This document shows, piece by piece, positions 28,318 to 36,445 of a DNA stretch of 64,000 nt. Every line of letters begins with the position of its first letter. Position 1 is the stretch's first letter. The stretch comes from Chakrabartia godavariana (GTDB lineage: Bacteria > Pseudomonadota > Alphaproteobacteria > Sphingomonadales > Sphingomonadaceae). A model generated the notes under the pieces. The model did no database searches, was not told the DNA's origin, and saw nothing but the letters and a program-made list of their open reading frames with translations. The stretch lies in NCBI GenBank assembly GCA_005518185.1, contig RKSN01000003.1, positions 558,001-622,000 of the forward strand, given 5' to 3'. The position numbers and the translations under genes were made by a program.

Positions 28318-29225
28318 TGTATACAGAAACGATTGAAATGGTGGAGGTCGCGCCGCGCGACGGCCTCCAGAACGAAAAGAGGCTGATTGAAACGGCGGAC
28401 AAGATCGCGCTTGTTGACCGCGCGCTGGCCGCCGGTGTCCGGCGGATCGAGGTGACAAGCTTCGTCAATCCCAAGGCTGTCCCGCAAATGGCCGATGCCG
28501 AAGCCGTGTGCGCGGGCCTGCCGGAGCGCGACGACGTGACCTATATCGGTCTCGTCATGAACGCGCGCGGGGCGCACCGCGCACTCGCCACAGGCCGCAT
28601 TGATCAGCTGGGCGCGGTCGCTGTCGCCACCGATCAGTTCGCCATGGCCAATCAGGGCCAGACGAGCGACGGTTCGGTCGAGGCTGCGAAGGAGATCATC
28701 GCGCTGTCACAGGCGGCGGGCAAGACCGGGCAGGTGACCATCGGCGCGTCCTTCGGCTGCCCGTTCGAGGGCGAGGTGGCGGAGGACCGTGTCGTTGCGA
28801 TGGCGGCGGCGCTGGCTGAAGCCGGGCCGGTTGAAATCGGACTTGCCGACACGATCGGCGTCGGCAACCCGGCGCATGTGGCCTCGCTTGTGGGCAAGGT
28901 GCGCGCCGCTGTGCCGCACGTGCCCGTCCGGGTTCATTTCCACAACACGCGTGGTACGGGGCTCGCCAATGTGTGGGCCGCCATTGGCGCAGGCGCGCGC
29001 GTTGTCGACGCGTCGATCGGCGGGCTGGGCGGCTGCCCGTTCGCGCCGGGGGCGGCGGGCAATGTCTCGACCGAGGACGTCGTCTACATGCTCGAGCGCG
29101 CCGGCGTGCACACCGGGCTTGATCTTTCCGCGCTCGTTTCGGCCAACCACTGGCTGGGCGAGGTCATGCAACGCACACTTCCGGGAATGGTGCCCAAGGC
29201 GCCCGCATTCCCCAAACAGGCATAA
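28317..29225 (+). CDS. HMG-CoA lyase family enzyme (hydroxymethylglutaryl-CoA lyase type)
   Basis: This 302-residue TIM-barrel lyase of the HMGL/DRE-TIM family shows 'VEVAPRDGLQNEKRLI' at the N-terminus (catalytic Arg and metal-binding Asp in PRDGLQNE). It also has 'HFHNTRGTG' (metal His) and the HMG-CoA lyase Cys loop 'GLGGCPFAPGAAGNVSTED' (core GGCPFAPGA). The family cleaves 3-hydroxy-3-methylglutaryl-CoA or related 3-hydroxyacyl-CoA to an acyl-CoA and an oxoacid. It opens the operon with a one-base overlap with the regulator and is followed by hydantoinase-type genes, so the true substrate may be a pathway-specific hydroxyacyl-CoA and not leucine-derived HMG-CoA. Confidence 0.88.
   Translation: MYTETIEMVEVAPRDGLQNEKRLIETADKIALVDRALAAGVRRIEVTSFVNPKAVPQMADAEAVCAGLPERDDVTYIGLVMNARGAHRALATGRIDQLGAVAVATDQFAMANQGQTSDGSVEAAKEIIALSQAAGKTGQVTIGASFGCPFEGEVAEDRVVAMAAALAEAGPVEIGLADTIGVGNPAHVASLVGKVRAAVPHVPVRVHFHNTRGTGLANVWAAIGAGARVVDASIGGLGGCPFAPGAAGNVSTEDVVYMLERAGVHTGLDLSALVSANHWLGEVMQRTLPGMVPKAPAFPKQA
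28318..28325. promoter_or_regulatory. Candidate GntR operator 2 (TGTATACA) at the lyase start codon
   Basis: A second exact copy of TGTATACA overlaps the start codon of the HMG-CoA-lyase-family gene (A-TG-TAT-ACA at 28317-28325), again with AA on its left. It could act as a roadblock to transcription running from the regulator gene into the operon. Confidence 0.45.
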
Positions 29226-29243
29226 CAGAAGGACTTTGAATCG

Positions 29244-31292
29244 ATGGGATATCGTTTGGGGGTGGATGTCGGCGGCACCTTTACCGACCTCTTGCTGTTC
29301 AACACCGAAACCGGGGCCTTCTGGCGGCACAAGACGCCGTCGACGCCGCATGACAGTTCCGAAGGCATTCTGAACGGTGTGACGGCGATCTGCGCCAATG
29401 CCGGTGTCACGCCCGGCCAGATCGACTATTTCCTCCACGGAACGACGGTTGCGACCAATGCGGTGCTCGAAGGCAAGGGTGCCAAGGTGGGCCTCGTCAC
29501 GACCGAGGGCTATCGCGACATCATGCAGATCGCGCGCAGCTTCGTGCCCGGCGGTCTCGCGGCCTGGATCATCTGGCCCAAGCCGCAGCCGCTTGCCGCG
29601 CTGGAGAACACCGTCACCGTCAAGGGCCGCATGAATGCGGACGGGCAGGAAGTCCGCCCGCTCGATGAGGCCGATGTACGCAACCAGCTTGGCATCCTGA
29701 AGGCGAAGGGCGTCGAGGCGGTCACCGTCAGCCTGATCAACGCCTATGCCAATGGCGCGCACGAAGCGCGGATCGGCCAGATCGCGGCCGAAATCCTGCC
29801 CGGCGTGCCGGTGTCGCTGAGCCATGAGGTCCTGCCCGAAATGCAGGAATATGAACGCACGCTCACCACGGTGGCGAACGCTTCGGTCCGGCCGGTCGTC
29901 GGCAAATATGTCGCCAATCTGCGCAACCGTCTGGCGACCGAGGGCATGACCGGAAAGCTTTCGCTGCTCCGGTCGGATGGCGGCCTGATGAGCGCCGAAA
30001 AGGCCGAGGAGCATCCGGTCAACATCCTGATGTCGGGCCCCGCAGGCGGCGTGACCGGCGCCATCTGGGTCGGCCGCAATGCGGGCATCAAGAATATCCT
30101 GACGCTCGACGTCGGCGGCACCAGCACCGACGTGGCGCTGATCGAAAATCTCGAGCCGCGCCGCCAGCGTACGACCGAGGTCGGCCATCTGTCCGTGCGC
30201 GCCTCCGCGCTCGACGTGAAGACGGTGGGCGCAGGCGGCGGATCGATCGCTTATGTGCCCGAACTGACCAAGGCGCTGCGCGTCGGGCCGCAGAGCGCAG
30301 GCGCCGTTCCCGGCCCTGTCGCTTATGGCAAGGGCGGCACCGCGCCGACCGTGACCGACGCCAATGTCGTCCTTGGCTATCTGCCTGAAAACCTGTTGGG
30401 CGGGACGTTCCAGCTCGACCGTGAAGGCGCCAAGGCGGCGGTGCAGACGATTGCCGATGCACTCGGCATCGACCTGATGGCGGCGGCACGTGGCATCATC
30501 GACATCGTCAATGAAAACATGTTCGGCGCACTGCGCATGATCTCGGTCCAGCAGGGTTATGATCCGCGCGACTTTGCCGTGATGGGTTTTGGCGGCGCCG
30601 GGCCGCTCCACGTCAATGCGGTCGCCAAACTGATGGGCAGCTGGCCCGCCATTTCGCCGGTCAGCCCGGGCGTGCTGTGCGCGCTTGGCGATGCGACGAC
30701 GCGGATGCGGACCGAAACGGCCCGCTCCTGGTCGCGCCTTGCACAGGACACCAAGCCGGAAGATCTGGTCGCCGTGCTCGCTGAAATGGCGACGCAGGTG
30801 ACGGGCGAGCTTCTGTCGGACGGTGTGCCCGAAGCCGAGATCACGACTGCGTTCGAAGTCGATGTCCGCTATGCCGGACAGGCGTTCGAAGTGCCGCTGA
30901 CGATCACGCCGGACCTGCTGGCGGCCGAAGGTATTGCCGGCATCCTCGCCCGCTTTGACGAGGAGCACAAACGCCTCTTCACCTTCAACATGGATACCCC
31001 GCACGAGATCGTGAACCTGCGCGCCGTTGCGCTGGGCCGCGCGCTCGATCTGCCGGCGGCCCCTCTCGAACAGGGCAACGGCGATCCGTCGGCGGCCAAG
31101 CTGCGCGATCACGTCCTCTGGATGGACGGGCGCGAACAGGCGGCGGTCATCTATGACCGCGCCAAGCTGAAGGCAGGTGACGTCATCCCCGGCCCGGCCA
31201 TCGTCTGCGAGATGGACTCGACCACACTCATCGAATCCGACTGCGTCGGCACTGTCGACGCTGTCGGCAACATCCTCATCAACCTGGCCTGA
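29244..31292 (+). CDS. Hydantoinase/oxoprolinase A subunit (ATP-dependent cyclic amidase)
   Basis: This 682-residue protein has the N-terminal hydantoinase/oxoprolinase fold with the ASKHA phosphate motif 'GVDVGGTFTD' (residues 6-15), 'HGTTVATNAVLEGKGA', and a second domain with 'LTLDVGGTSTDVALI' and 'GAGGGSIAYV'. With the B subunit it forms enzymes that use ATP to hydrolyse cyclic amides, such as 5-oxoprolinase, N-methylhydantoinase and caprolactamase, or that carboxylate ketones, such as acetone and acetophenone carboxylases. The downstream B gene starts 17 bases later. The next genes argue for a cyclic amide or imide, but the family cannot be assigned to one substrate from sequence alone. 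Confidence 0.9.
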   Translation: MGYRLGVDVGGTFTDLLLFNTETGAFWRHKTPSTPHDSSEGILNGVTAICANAGVTPGQIDYFLHGTTVATNAVLEGKGAKVGLVTTEGYRDIMQIARSFVPGGLAAWIIWPKPQPLAALENTVTVKGRMNADGQEVRPLDEADVRNQLGILKAKGVEAVTVSLINAYANGAHEARIGQIAAEILPGVPVSLSHEVLPEMQEYERTLTTVANASVRPVVGKYVANLRNRLATEGMTGKLSLLRSDGGLMSAEKAEEHPVNILMSGPAGGVTGAIWVGRNAGIKNILTLDVGGTSTDVALIENLEPRRQRTTEVGHLSVRASALDVKTVGAGGGSIAYVPELTKALRVGPQSAGAVPGPVAYGKGGTAPTVTDANVVLGYLPENLLGGTFQLDREGAKAAVQTIADALGIDLMAAARGIIDIVNENMFGALRMISVQQGYDPRDFAVMGFGGAGPLHVNAVAKLMGSWPAISPVSPGVLCALGDATTRMRTETARSWSRLAQDTKPEDLVAVLAEMATQVTGELLSDGVPEAEITTAFEVDVRYAGQAFEVPLTITPDLLAAEGIAGILARFDEEHKRLFTFNMDTPHEIVNLRAVALGRALDLPAAPLEQGNGDPSAAKLRDHVLWMDGREQAAVIYDRAKLKAGDVIPGPAIVCEMDSTTLIESDCVGTVDAVGNILINLA

Positions 31293-31309
31293 CGGAAGGG
31301 ACCACAACC

Positions 31310-33196
31310 ATGGCTGCAACCATCGTTCAGACCAACACCAAGCCTTTCGAGAAGGTGGCCATCGATCCGGTCACGCTCGACATCATCGAAAACGCGCTGC
31401 GCAATGCCCGTGTCGAAATGGACGCGACGCTCGTGCGCACCGCCATGTCGCCGGGCATCCGCGAACAGGGCGACGCCTTTCCGCTGATTGCCGACCATAC
31501 CGGCAAGATGATCGTCGGCCAGTTCGGCAGCTTCATCGGCGGCTTCCTCGACAATTATGAAGGCACGCTGGAAGACGGCGACATGATCTTCCTGTCCGAT
31601 CCCTATTCGGTCGGCGGGGCGGTCAGCCATTCCAACGACTGGCTCGTACTTCTGCCCGTGTTCAAGGATGGCCGCCTGATCGCCTATACCTCGATGTTCG
31701 GCCACCAGTCCGACATTGGCGGCAAGGTCGTCGGCTCGATGCCGATCAACGCGCGGTCGATCTACGAGGAAGGCGTCCGCATTCCGCCCGTCAAGATCTG
31801 GAAGAAGGGCGAGTATAATGATGATCTGATGAAGCTCGTCATGCACCAGACCCGCAAGCCGGACTGGTGCGCGGCGGATCTGAACGCGCTCATCGCCTCA
31901 TGCCGGGTCGCGGCGCGTCGCGTCGTCGAAATGGCCGCGCGCTTTGGCGACGATGTCTATGTCTCGGCCACGCAGGAACTGCTGGCGCGCAACCACCGCG
32001 CGATGAAGACCCTCCTTTCTCAGGCGGTCAGCGAAGAGCCGGTCAGTTTTGAGGATTATATCTGCGACGACGGCATGGGCTTTGGCCCCTACCGCATCAA
32101 GTGCACGATGCGCCGCGAAGGTGAGGTCGTCATCCTCGATTTCGACGGCACCGACCCGCAGTCGATCGCCTCGATCAACTTCTATCTGAACGAGAACATG
32201 TTCAAGATGTTCTTCGGGATCTACATGATCATGGTCTTCGACCCGCAGATCCTGTTCAACGACGGCTTCTATGATCTGATCGACGTTCGGATTCCGGAAG
32301 GCTCGCTGCTGAAGCCGAAATTCCCGGCAGCGCTTTCGGGCCGCACCCATGCGCTGGGCCGCATCTTCGACATTCTGGGCGGCCTGCTCGGCCAGAAGAC
32401 GCCGGAGTTCCTGAACGCCGCCGGCTTCTCCTCCAGCCCGCACCTCTTCTATTCGGGCAATGACCAGCGTCCCGGCAAGGGCAATGCCTGGTTCCAGCTG
32501 TTCCAGATCGGCTTTGGCGGCATTCCGGGGCGTCCCCTGGGCGACGGGCCGGACGGCCACTCGCTCTGGCCGGGCTTCACCAACGTGCCCAACGAGTTTC
32601 TGGAACGCTACTTCCCGATGATGATCGAGCGCTATGAGACCGAGCCGGACTCGGGCGGGGCGGGCCTGCATCGCGGCGGCAATGGCATTCACATGACCTA
32701 TCGCTTCCTCTCGCCCGGCACGATCTCGATCCACGACGACCGCTGGTTCGTGCCGCCCTGGGGCGTGAATGGCGGTGAACCGGGCAAGCGCGCCCGCAAG
32801 ATCCTCGAAAAGGCGGATGGCACGCAGATCATCATCGCCAACAAGGTCGAGGATGTGGACGTCGAGGTCGATGACCAGCTGCACTTCATCACCTGGGGTG
32901 GCGGTGGCTGGGGCGATCCGCTGGAGCGCGATCCGGCGCTGGTCGCGCTGGAGATTGTGCAGGGGCTCGTCACGCCGGAGGGCGCACGCGCTTATGGCGT
33001 GGTGGTGGACGCCAGTGGCACCGTTGATGCGGCGGCCACCGAAAAGCTGCGCGCCGAGATGCGTACGACGCGCGGGCCGCTCGCGCTGTTCAACGCCGGG
33101 CCGGGCATCGAGACGCTGCGCGCGAATTGCGCCGCGGAAACCGGCCTGCCCGCCCCCGTCCAGCCCGTCTGGAAGCATCTGGAGGCGGCGGAGTGA
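31310..33196 (+). CDS. Hydantoinase/oxoprolinase B subunit
   Basis: This 628-residue protein begins 'IDPVTLDIIENALRNARVEM' (core PVTLDIIENAL), the hydantoinase B signature. It contains 'GQFGSFIGGFLDN', 'DFDGTDPQ' and, near the end, 'TWGGGGWGDPLERDP', the Gly-rich C-terminal motif of the family. This subunit carries the hydrolytic or carboxylation chemistry after ATP activation by A. Separate A and B genes are usual for bacterial hydantoinases and lactamases, whereas eukaryotic 5-oxoprolinase is one fused chain. GGAAGGG lies before the ATG. The last bases overlap or adjoin the CoA-transferase gene. Confidence 0.9.
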   Translation: MAATIVQTNTKPFEKVAIDPVTLDIIENALRNARVEMDATLVRTAMSPGIREQGDAFPLIADHTGKMIVGQFGSFIGGFLDNYEGTLEDGDMIFLSDPYSVGGAVSHSNDWLVLLPVFKDGRLIAYTSMFGHQSDIGGKVVGSMPINARSIYEEGVRIPPVKIWKKGEYNDDLMKLVMHQTRKPDWCAADLNALIASCRVAARRVVEMAARFGDDVYVSATQELLARNHRAMKTLLSQAVSEEPVSFEDYICDDGMGFGPYRIKCTMRREGEVVILDFDGTDPQSIASINFYLNENMFKMFFGIYMIMVFDPQILFNDGFYDLIDVRIPEGSLLKPKFPAALSGRTHALGRIFDILGGLLGQKTPEFLNAAGFSSSPHLFYSGNDQRPGKGNAWFQLFQIGFGGIPGRPLGDGPDGHSLWPGFTNVPNEFLERYFPMMIERYETEPDSGGAGLHRGGNGIHMTYRFLSPGTISIHDDRWFVPPWGVNGGEPGKRARKILEKADGTQIIIANKVEDVDVEVDDQLHFITWGGGGWGDPLERDPALVALEIVQGLVTPEGARAYGVVVDASGTVDAAATEKLRAEMRTTRGPLALFNAGPGIETLRANCAAETGLPAPVQPVWKHLEAAE

Positions 33197-33201
33197 CAGC
33201 C

Positions 33202-34389
33202 ATGAACACGGGGGCTTTGCGCGACATTCGGGTCGTCGAACTCGGCCAGCTGCTTGCCGGGCCGTTCTGCGGCCAGCTGCTGGGTGATATGGGCGCCGAC
33301 GTGATCAAGGTCGAACCGCCGGTCACGGGGGACCCCATGCGTGAATGGGGGCAGGGTGCCGAAAAGGTGCAATGGGAAGTCATTGCCCGCAACAAGCGCT
33401 CGGTCAGCGCCAATCTGCGCGTGCCCGAAGGGCAGGCGCTGGTGAAGCGGCTGATCGCCCATGCCGATGTCCTCATCGAGAACTTCAAGCCCGGCACGAT
33501 GGAGAAATGGGGCCTTGGCCCCGACGTCCTTCTGGCCGAATTCCCCGGTCTCATCATCGCGCGCATGTCCGGCTATGGGCAGACCGGCCCCTATTCGGAC
33601 CGCGCGGGCTTTGGCGGGATCGGCGAAGCGATGGGCGGCTGGCGCTACATCGTCGGGGAACCGGACCGGCCGCCGAGCCGCATGGGCATCTCGATCGGCG
33701 ATACGCTGACGGCGACCTATGGCTGCATGGGCGTGCTCGCCGCGCTGCATGAGCGGGAGCGTTCCGGGCGCGGGCAGGTCATCGATGCGGCGCTCTATGA
33801 AAGCGTGCTGCAGGTCATGGAAGGGCTCGTGCCCGAATATGACCGCATGGGCCTGATCCGTGAACGGTCCGGCTCGGTGCTGAAGGGCATTGCCCCGTCC
33901 AACGTCTACAGCTGCAAGGACGGTGAGTTCATGATCGGCGCCAACAAGGACTCGCTGTGGAAGCGGCTGGCCGAGGCCATGGGCCGTCCCGAACTCGGCG
34001 ATGATCCGCGCTATGCAACGCATCTGGCGCGCGGCGAAAATCAGGACGAGCTCGACGCCCTCATCAACGACTGGACGAAGACGCTGACCGTTGATGAGGT
34101 CGATGCGCTGATGATCGACTATTCGATCCCGGCGGGCCGCGTCTACCGCGCGCCGGACATGATCGCCGACCCGCATTTCCAGGCGCGCGACGCGATCATC
34201 GAGGTGGAGACCGAACGCTTCGGGCCGCTCAAGATGCAGTCGAGCTTCCCCAAATTTTCGGCCACCCCCGGCAGCGTTCGGCGCCCGGCGCCGTCCAGGG
34301 TGGGGCAGCACAATGCCGAAATCTATGGCGAGCTGCTCGGCCTTGAAGCCGCAGAGCTGGCGGCGATGGCGGACAAGGGGATCATCTGA
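33202..34389 (+). CDS. Class III CoA-transferase (CaiB/BaiF family)
   Basis: This 395-residue protein begins 'LRDIRVVELGQLLAGPFCGQ' (core VVELGQLLAGPF) and has 'LGDMGADVIKVEPP', 'NKRSVSANLRVPEG' and 'GRGQVIDAALYESV'. The Asp of 'ISIGDTLTA' occupies the position of the catalytic Asp that forms the acyl anhydride in formyl-CoA transferase. It moves CoA between carboxylic acids. Two starts are possible: ATG at 33202 (chosen, canonical N-terminus) or GTG at 33193, which overlaps the previous stop by four bases. In this operon it probably activates the ring-opened or hydroxylated acid for the HMG-CoA-lyase-type enzyme. Confidence 0.9.
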   Translation: MNTGALRDIRVVELGQLLAGPFCGQLLGDMGADVIKVEPPVTGDPMREWGQGAEKVQWEVIARNKRSVSANLRVPEGQALVKRLIAHADVLIENFKPGTMEKWGLGPDVLLAEFPGLIIARMSGYGQTGPYSDRAGFGGIGEAMGGWRYIVGEPDRPPSRMGISIGDTLTATYGCMGVLAALHERERSGRGQVIDAALYESVLQVMEGLVPEYDRMGLIRERSGSVLKGIAPSNVYSCKDGEFMIGANKDSLWKRLAEAMGRPELGDDPRYATHLARGENQDELDALINDWTKTLTVDEVDALMIDYSIPAGRVYRAPDMIADPHFQARDAIIEVETERFGPLKMQSSFPKFSATPGSVRRPAPSRVGQHNAEIYGELLGLEAAELAAMADKGII

Positions 34390-35033
34390 TGGCGCGTCCG
34401 GAGGATGATCTCGGGGCCAATTATGCGGGGGCCTTTGATGGCACCCTGCCCTTTGGCGCGCGCCCGGCGCTGATCGTTATCGACCTTGTGGAGGCCTATC
34501 TCCAGCCCGGATCGCCGCTTTATGCCGGGATTGAACCCGCGCTCGACAGCGCGGTGCGGCTGGTGGCGGCGGCGCGGGCGGCGGGTATTCCGGTCATCTT
34601 CACCAATGTCGCCTATCAGAAGGGGGGCGCCGATGGCGGCGTCTTCTTCCGCAAGATTCCGGCGCTCAAGGTGTTCGAAGAAGGCTCCCCGCTCGGGGCG
34701 TTCCCGGCCGTGCTCAGCCCGCAGGTTGGCGATCTCGTCATTACCAAGCGCTATGCCTCGGCCTTTTTCGCGACGCATCTGGCCGCGACGCTGACCGCGC
34801 ACGGCATCGACACGGTCATGCTGTGCGGCACCTCAACGTCAGGCTGCGTGCGCGCGACCGCGCTCGATGCCTGCCAGCACGGCTTTGTGCCCTATGTCGT
34901 CCGCGATGCCTGTGGCGACCGGCACGCTGGCCCGCATGAGGCCAATCTGTTCGACATGCAGGCGAAGTTCGCCGAAGTCGTGAGCGAGGCGCAGGCGATC
35001 GACCTGCTCAGGCCAGCACCTTCCCGGGATTGA
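34389..35033 (+). CDS. Cysteine hydrolase, isochorismatase family (N-carbamoylsarcosine amidohydrolase-like)
   Basis: This 214-residue protein has the catalytic triad of the amidohydrolase branch of the isochorismatase fold: Asp32 in 'LIVIDLVEAY', Lys120 in 'VITKRYASAF' and Cys153 in 'TSTSGCVRATA'. Members hydrolyse N-carbamoyl amino acids, maleamate, nicotinamide or similar amides. The start overlaps the preceding stop by one base (TGATG) and the 3' end overlaps the convergent dehydrogenase gene by 26 bases. Coupling with hydantoinase A/B is what is seen in creatinine/N-methylhydantoin degradation, so an N-carbamoyl or half-amide product of the cyclic amidase is a plausible substrate. Confidence 0.9.
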   Translation: MARPEDDLGANYAGAFDGTLPFGARPALIVIDLVEAYLQPGSPLYAGIEPALDSAVRLVAAARAAGIPVIFTNVAYQKGGADGGVFFRKIPALKVFEEGSPLGAFPAVLSPQVGDLVITKRYASAFFATHLAATLTAHGIDTVMLCGTSTSGCVRATALDACQHGFVPYVVRDACGDRHAGPHEANLFDMQAKFAEVVSEAQAIDLLRPAPSRD

Positions 35034-36381
35034 GAAGCCCCAGCGGATCGAACGCCGCCTTCAGGCGACGCATCGTTGCAATCTCGTCGGCCGAGCGCGA
35101 GAGGTGGAGGAAGTCCTTCTTGTGCAGGCCAATGCCATGTTCGGCGGAGATCGACCCGTCGAGCGCGGTCGCGACCTCATAGACAGCCTCCTCGACCGCC
35201 AGCAGATCGTCCGGGCCAAAGCCGCCCGCGATCAAATGGACATTGCCGTCGCAGACATGGCCGAAATAGATTTGCGTCGTGCCCGGCCAGCGCGCTTCAA
35301 GGGAGGCGGTGCAATTCTCGACAAACGCACCGATGCGGCTCGTCGGCACGCTGATGTCGAAATTGCCGACGGGGTTGAACGCCTGAATGAGTTCACCCCC
35401 CATGTCGCGCACCGCCCAGATGGCGCGCGTCTGCTGGACCGACTGGGCGAGCACGGCATCGGCGGCGATGCCCTGTTCAAACGCGGCCTCCAGAAAGGCG
35501 GCCAATTCGGCTTCGGCCTGTTCGCCCGAGGACGAGACTTCGGTGATGACATAGCCGCCCGCACCCGGCGCGAGCGGCGGCGGGGCCGCCTGCTTGGCGG
35601 CGGCGCGGACATAGAATTCGGGCCACATCACCTCAAAGGCCGACAGGCTGTCGCCCAGCCGTTCGCGCGCTAGCCCGAGAAAGCGCTCGATTGCGGCATA
35701 ATCGGCAAAGCTGGCGAGCGAGGTTGCGACGCTGCGTGGTTTGGGGGCCATGCGCAGCACGACGCGCGTGATGAGGCCCAACGTCCCTTCGCTGCCGATG
35801 AAGACCTGCTTCAGGTCATAGGCGGCGTTGTTCTTGAGCATCTGGTTCATGGAAGAGACGATGGTGCCGTCGGCCAGCACGGCCTCAAGCCCGAGCACCA
35901 TCGCGCGCGCCATCCCGTATCTGAGGACCCGGTTCCCGCCGGCATTGGTGGAGAGGTTGCCCCCGATCTGGCAGGTGCCGCGCGACCCGATGTCGAGCGG
36001 GAAGAGCATGCCCGCGTCGTCCGCCGCGATCTGGATGGCCTCCAGCGGAACGCCCGCCTGCGTGGTCAACGTCTGCGACACTGCGTCGACGGCTTCGATC
36101 TTGTTCATCCGCTCCATCGAGATGAGCAGCGCGCCGTCATCGGGCACCGTGCCGCCGGTCAGCCCGGTCAACCCACCCTGCGGGACGACGGGAATGCGGT
36201 GTGCCGTTGCGATCCGGAGCGCGTCCGACACCTCCTGCGTGGAGCGCGGCCGGAACAGCGCGAGGGGCCGCACGCCGGGTGCGGCGCGCATCAGCCAGTC
36301 GCCGAAATACTTCTCGCTGATCTCGGTCTCGGGCGGATTGTCGGGGAAGGCCGCGACCAAGGCGTCAAGGGCGGATGACAT
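35008..36381 (-). CDS. FAD-linked 2-hydroxyacid dehydrogenase (GlcD/D-2-hydroxyglutarate dehydrogenase type)
   Basis: This 457-residue flavoprotein of the VAO/PCMH fold has 'PVVPQGGLTGLTGGTVPDDG' (core PQGGLTGLTGG), 'GMLFPLDIGSRGTCQIGGNLSTNAGG' (core IGGNLSTNAGG, FAD pyrophosphate site) and a C-terminal cap ending 'EHGIGLHKKDFL..AFDPLGLLNPGKVL'. The family oxidises D-lactate, glycolate or D-2-hydroxyglutarate to 2-oxoacids. The start at 36381 ('MSSALDALVAAFP') is divergent from the Rieske oxygenase, and the 3' end overlaps the isochorismatase-type gene by 26 bases. It could produce a 2-oxoacid for the benzoylformate-decarboxylase-type enzyme at 41905-43461; that is inference. Confidence 0.9.
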   Translation of the reverse strand: MSSALDALVAAFPDNPPETEISEKYFGDWLMRAAPGVRPLALFRPRSTQEVSDALRIATAHRIPVVPQGGLTGLTGGTVPDDGALLISMERMNKIEAVDAVSQTLTTQAGVPLEAIQIAADDAGMLFPLDIGSRGTCQIGGNLSTNAGGNRVLRYGMARAMVLGLEAVLADGTIVSSMNQMLKNNAAYDLKQVFIGSEGTLGLITRVVLRMAPKPRSVATSLASFADYAAIERFLGLARERLGDSLSAFEVMWPEFYVRAAAKQAAPPPLAPGAGGYVITEVSSSGEQAEAELAAFLEAAFEQGIAADAVLAQSVQQTRAIWAVRDMGGELIQAFNPVGNFDISVPTSRIGAFVENCTASLEARWPGTTQIYFGHVCDGNVHLIAGGFGPDDLLAVEEAVYEVATALDGSISAEHGIGLHKKDFLHLSRSADEIATMRRLKAAFDPLGLLNPGKVLA

Positions 36382-36445
36382 GGTGGCTGACTCTCCCAAT
36401 TCGTATGTGTCGCGTACTATTGCGCTTCCGCCATTCAAGCCTAAG

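Noticed and set aside
28707-31319. An 870-codon open frame on the minus strand
   Set aside because: It is antisense to the lyase and hydantoinase A genes and has Arg/His-rich, low-complexity composition typical of shadow frames.
36400-36420. Possible third GntR operator between the dehydrogenase and Rieske genes
   Set aside because: The sequence has GTATG and GTACT pieces but no TGTATACA palindrome. It is not close enough to claim the same control.
35828-36445. In-frame N-terminal extension of the Rieske alpha gene by about 206 codons
   Set aside because: This stretch is antisense to the FAD dehydrogenase start and reads as Ser/Pro-rich shadow. The oxygenase N-terminus begins at 36446 or 36455.
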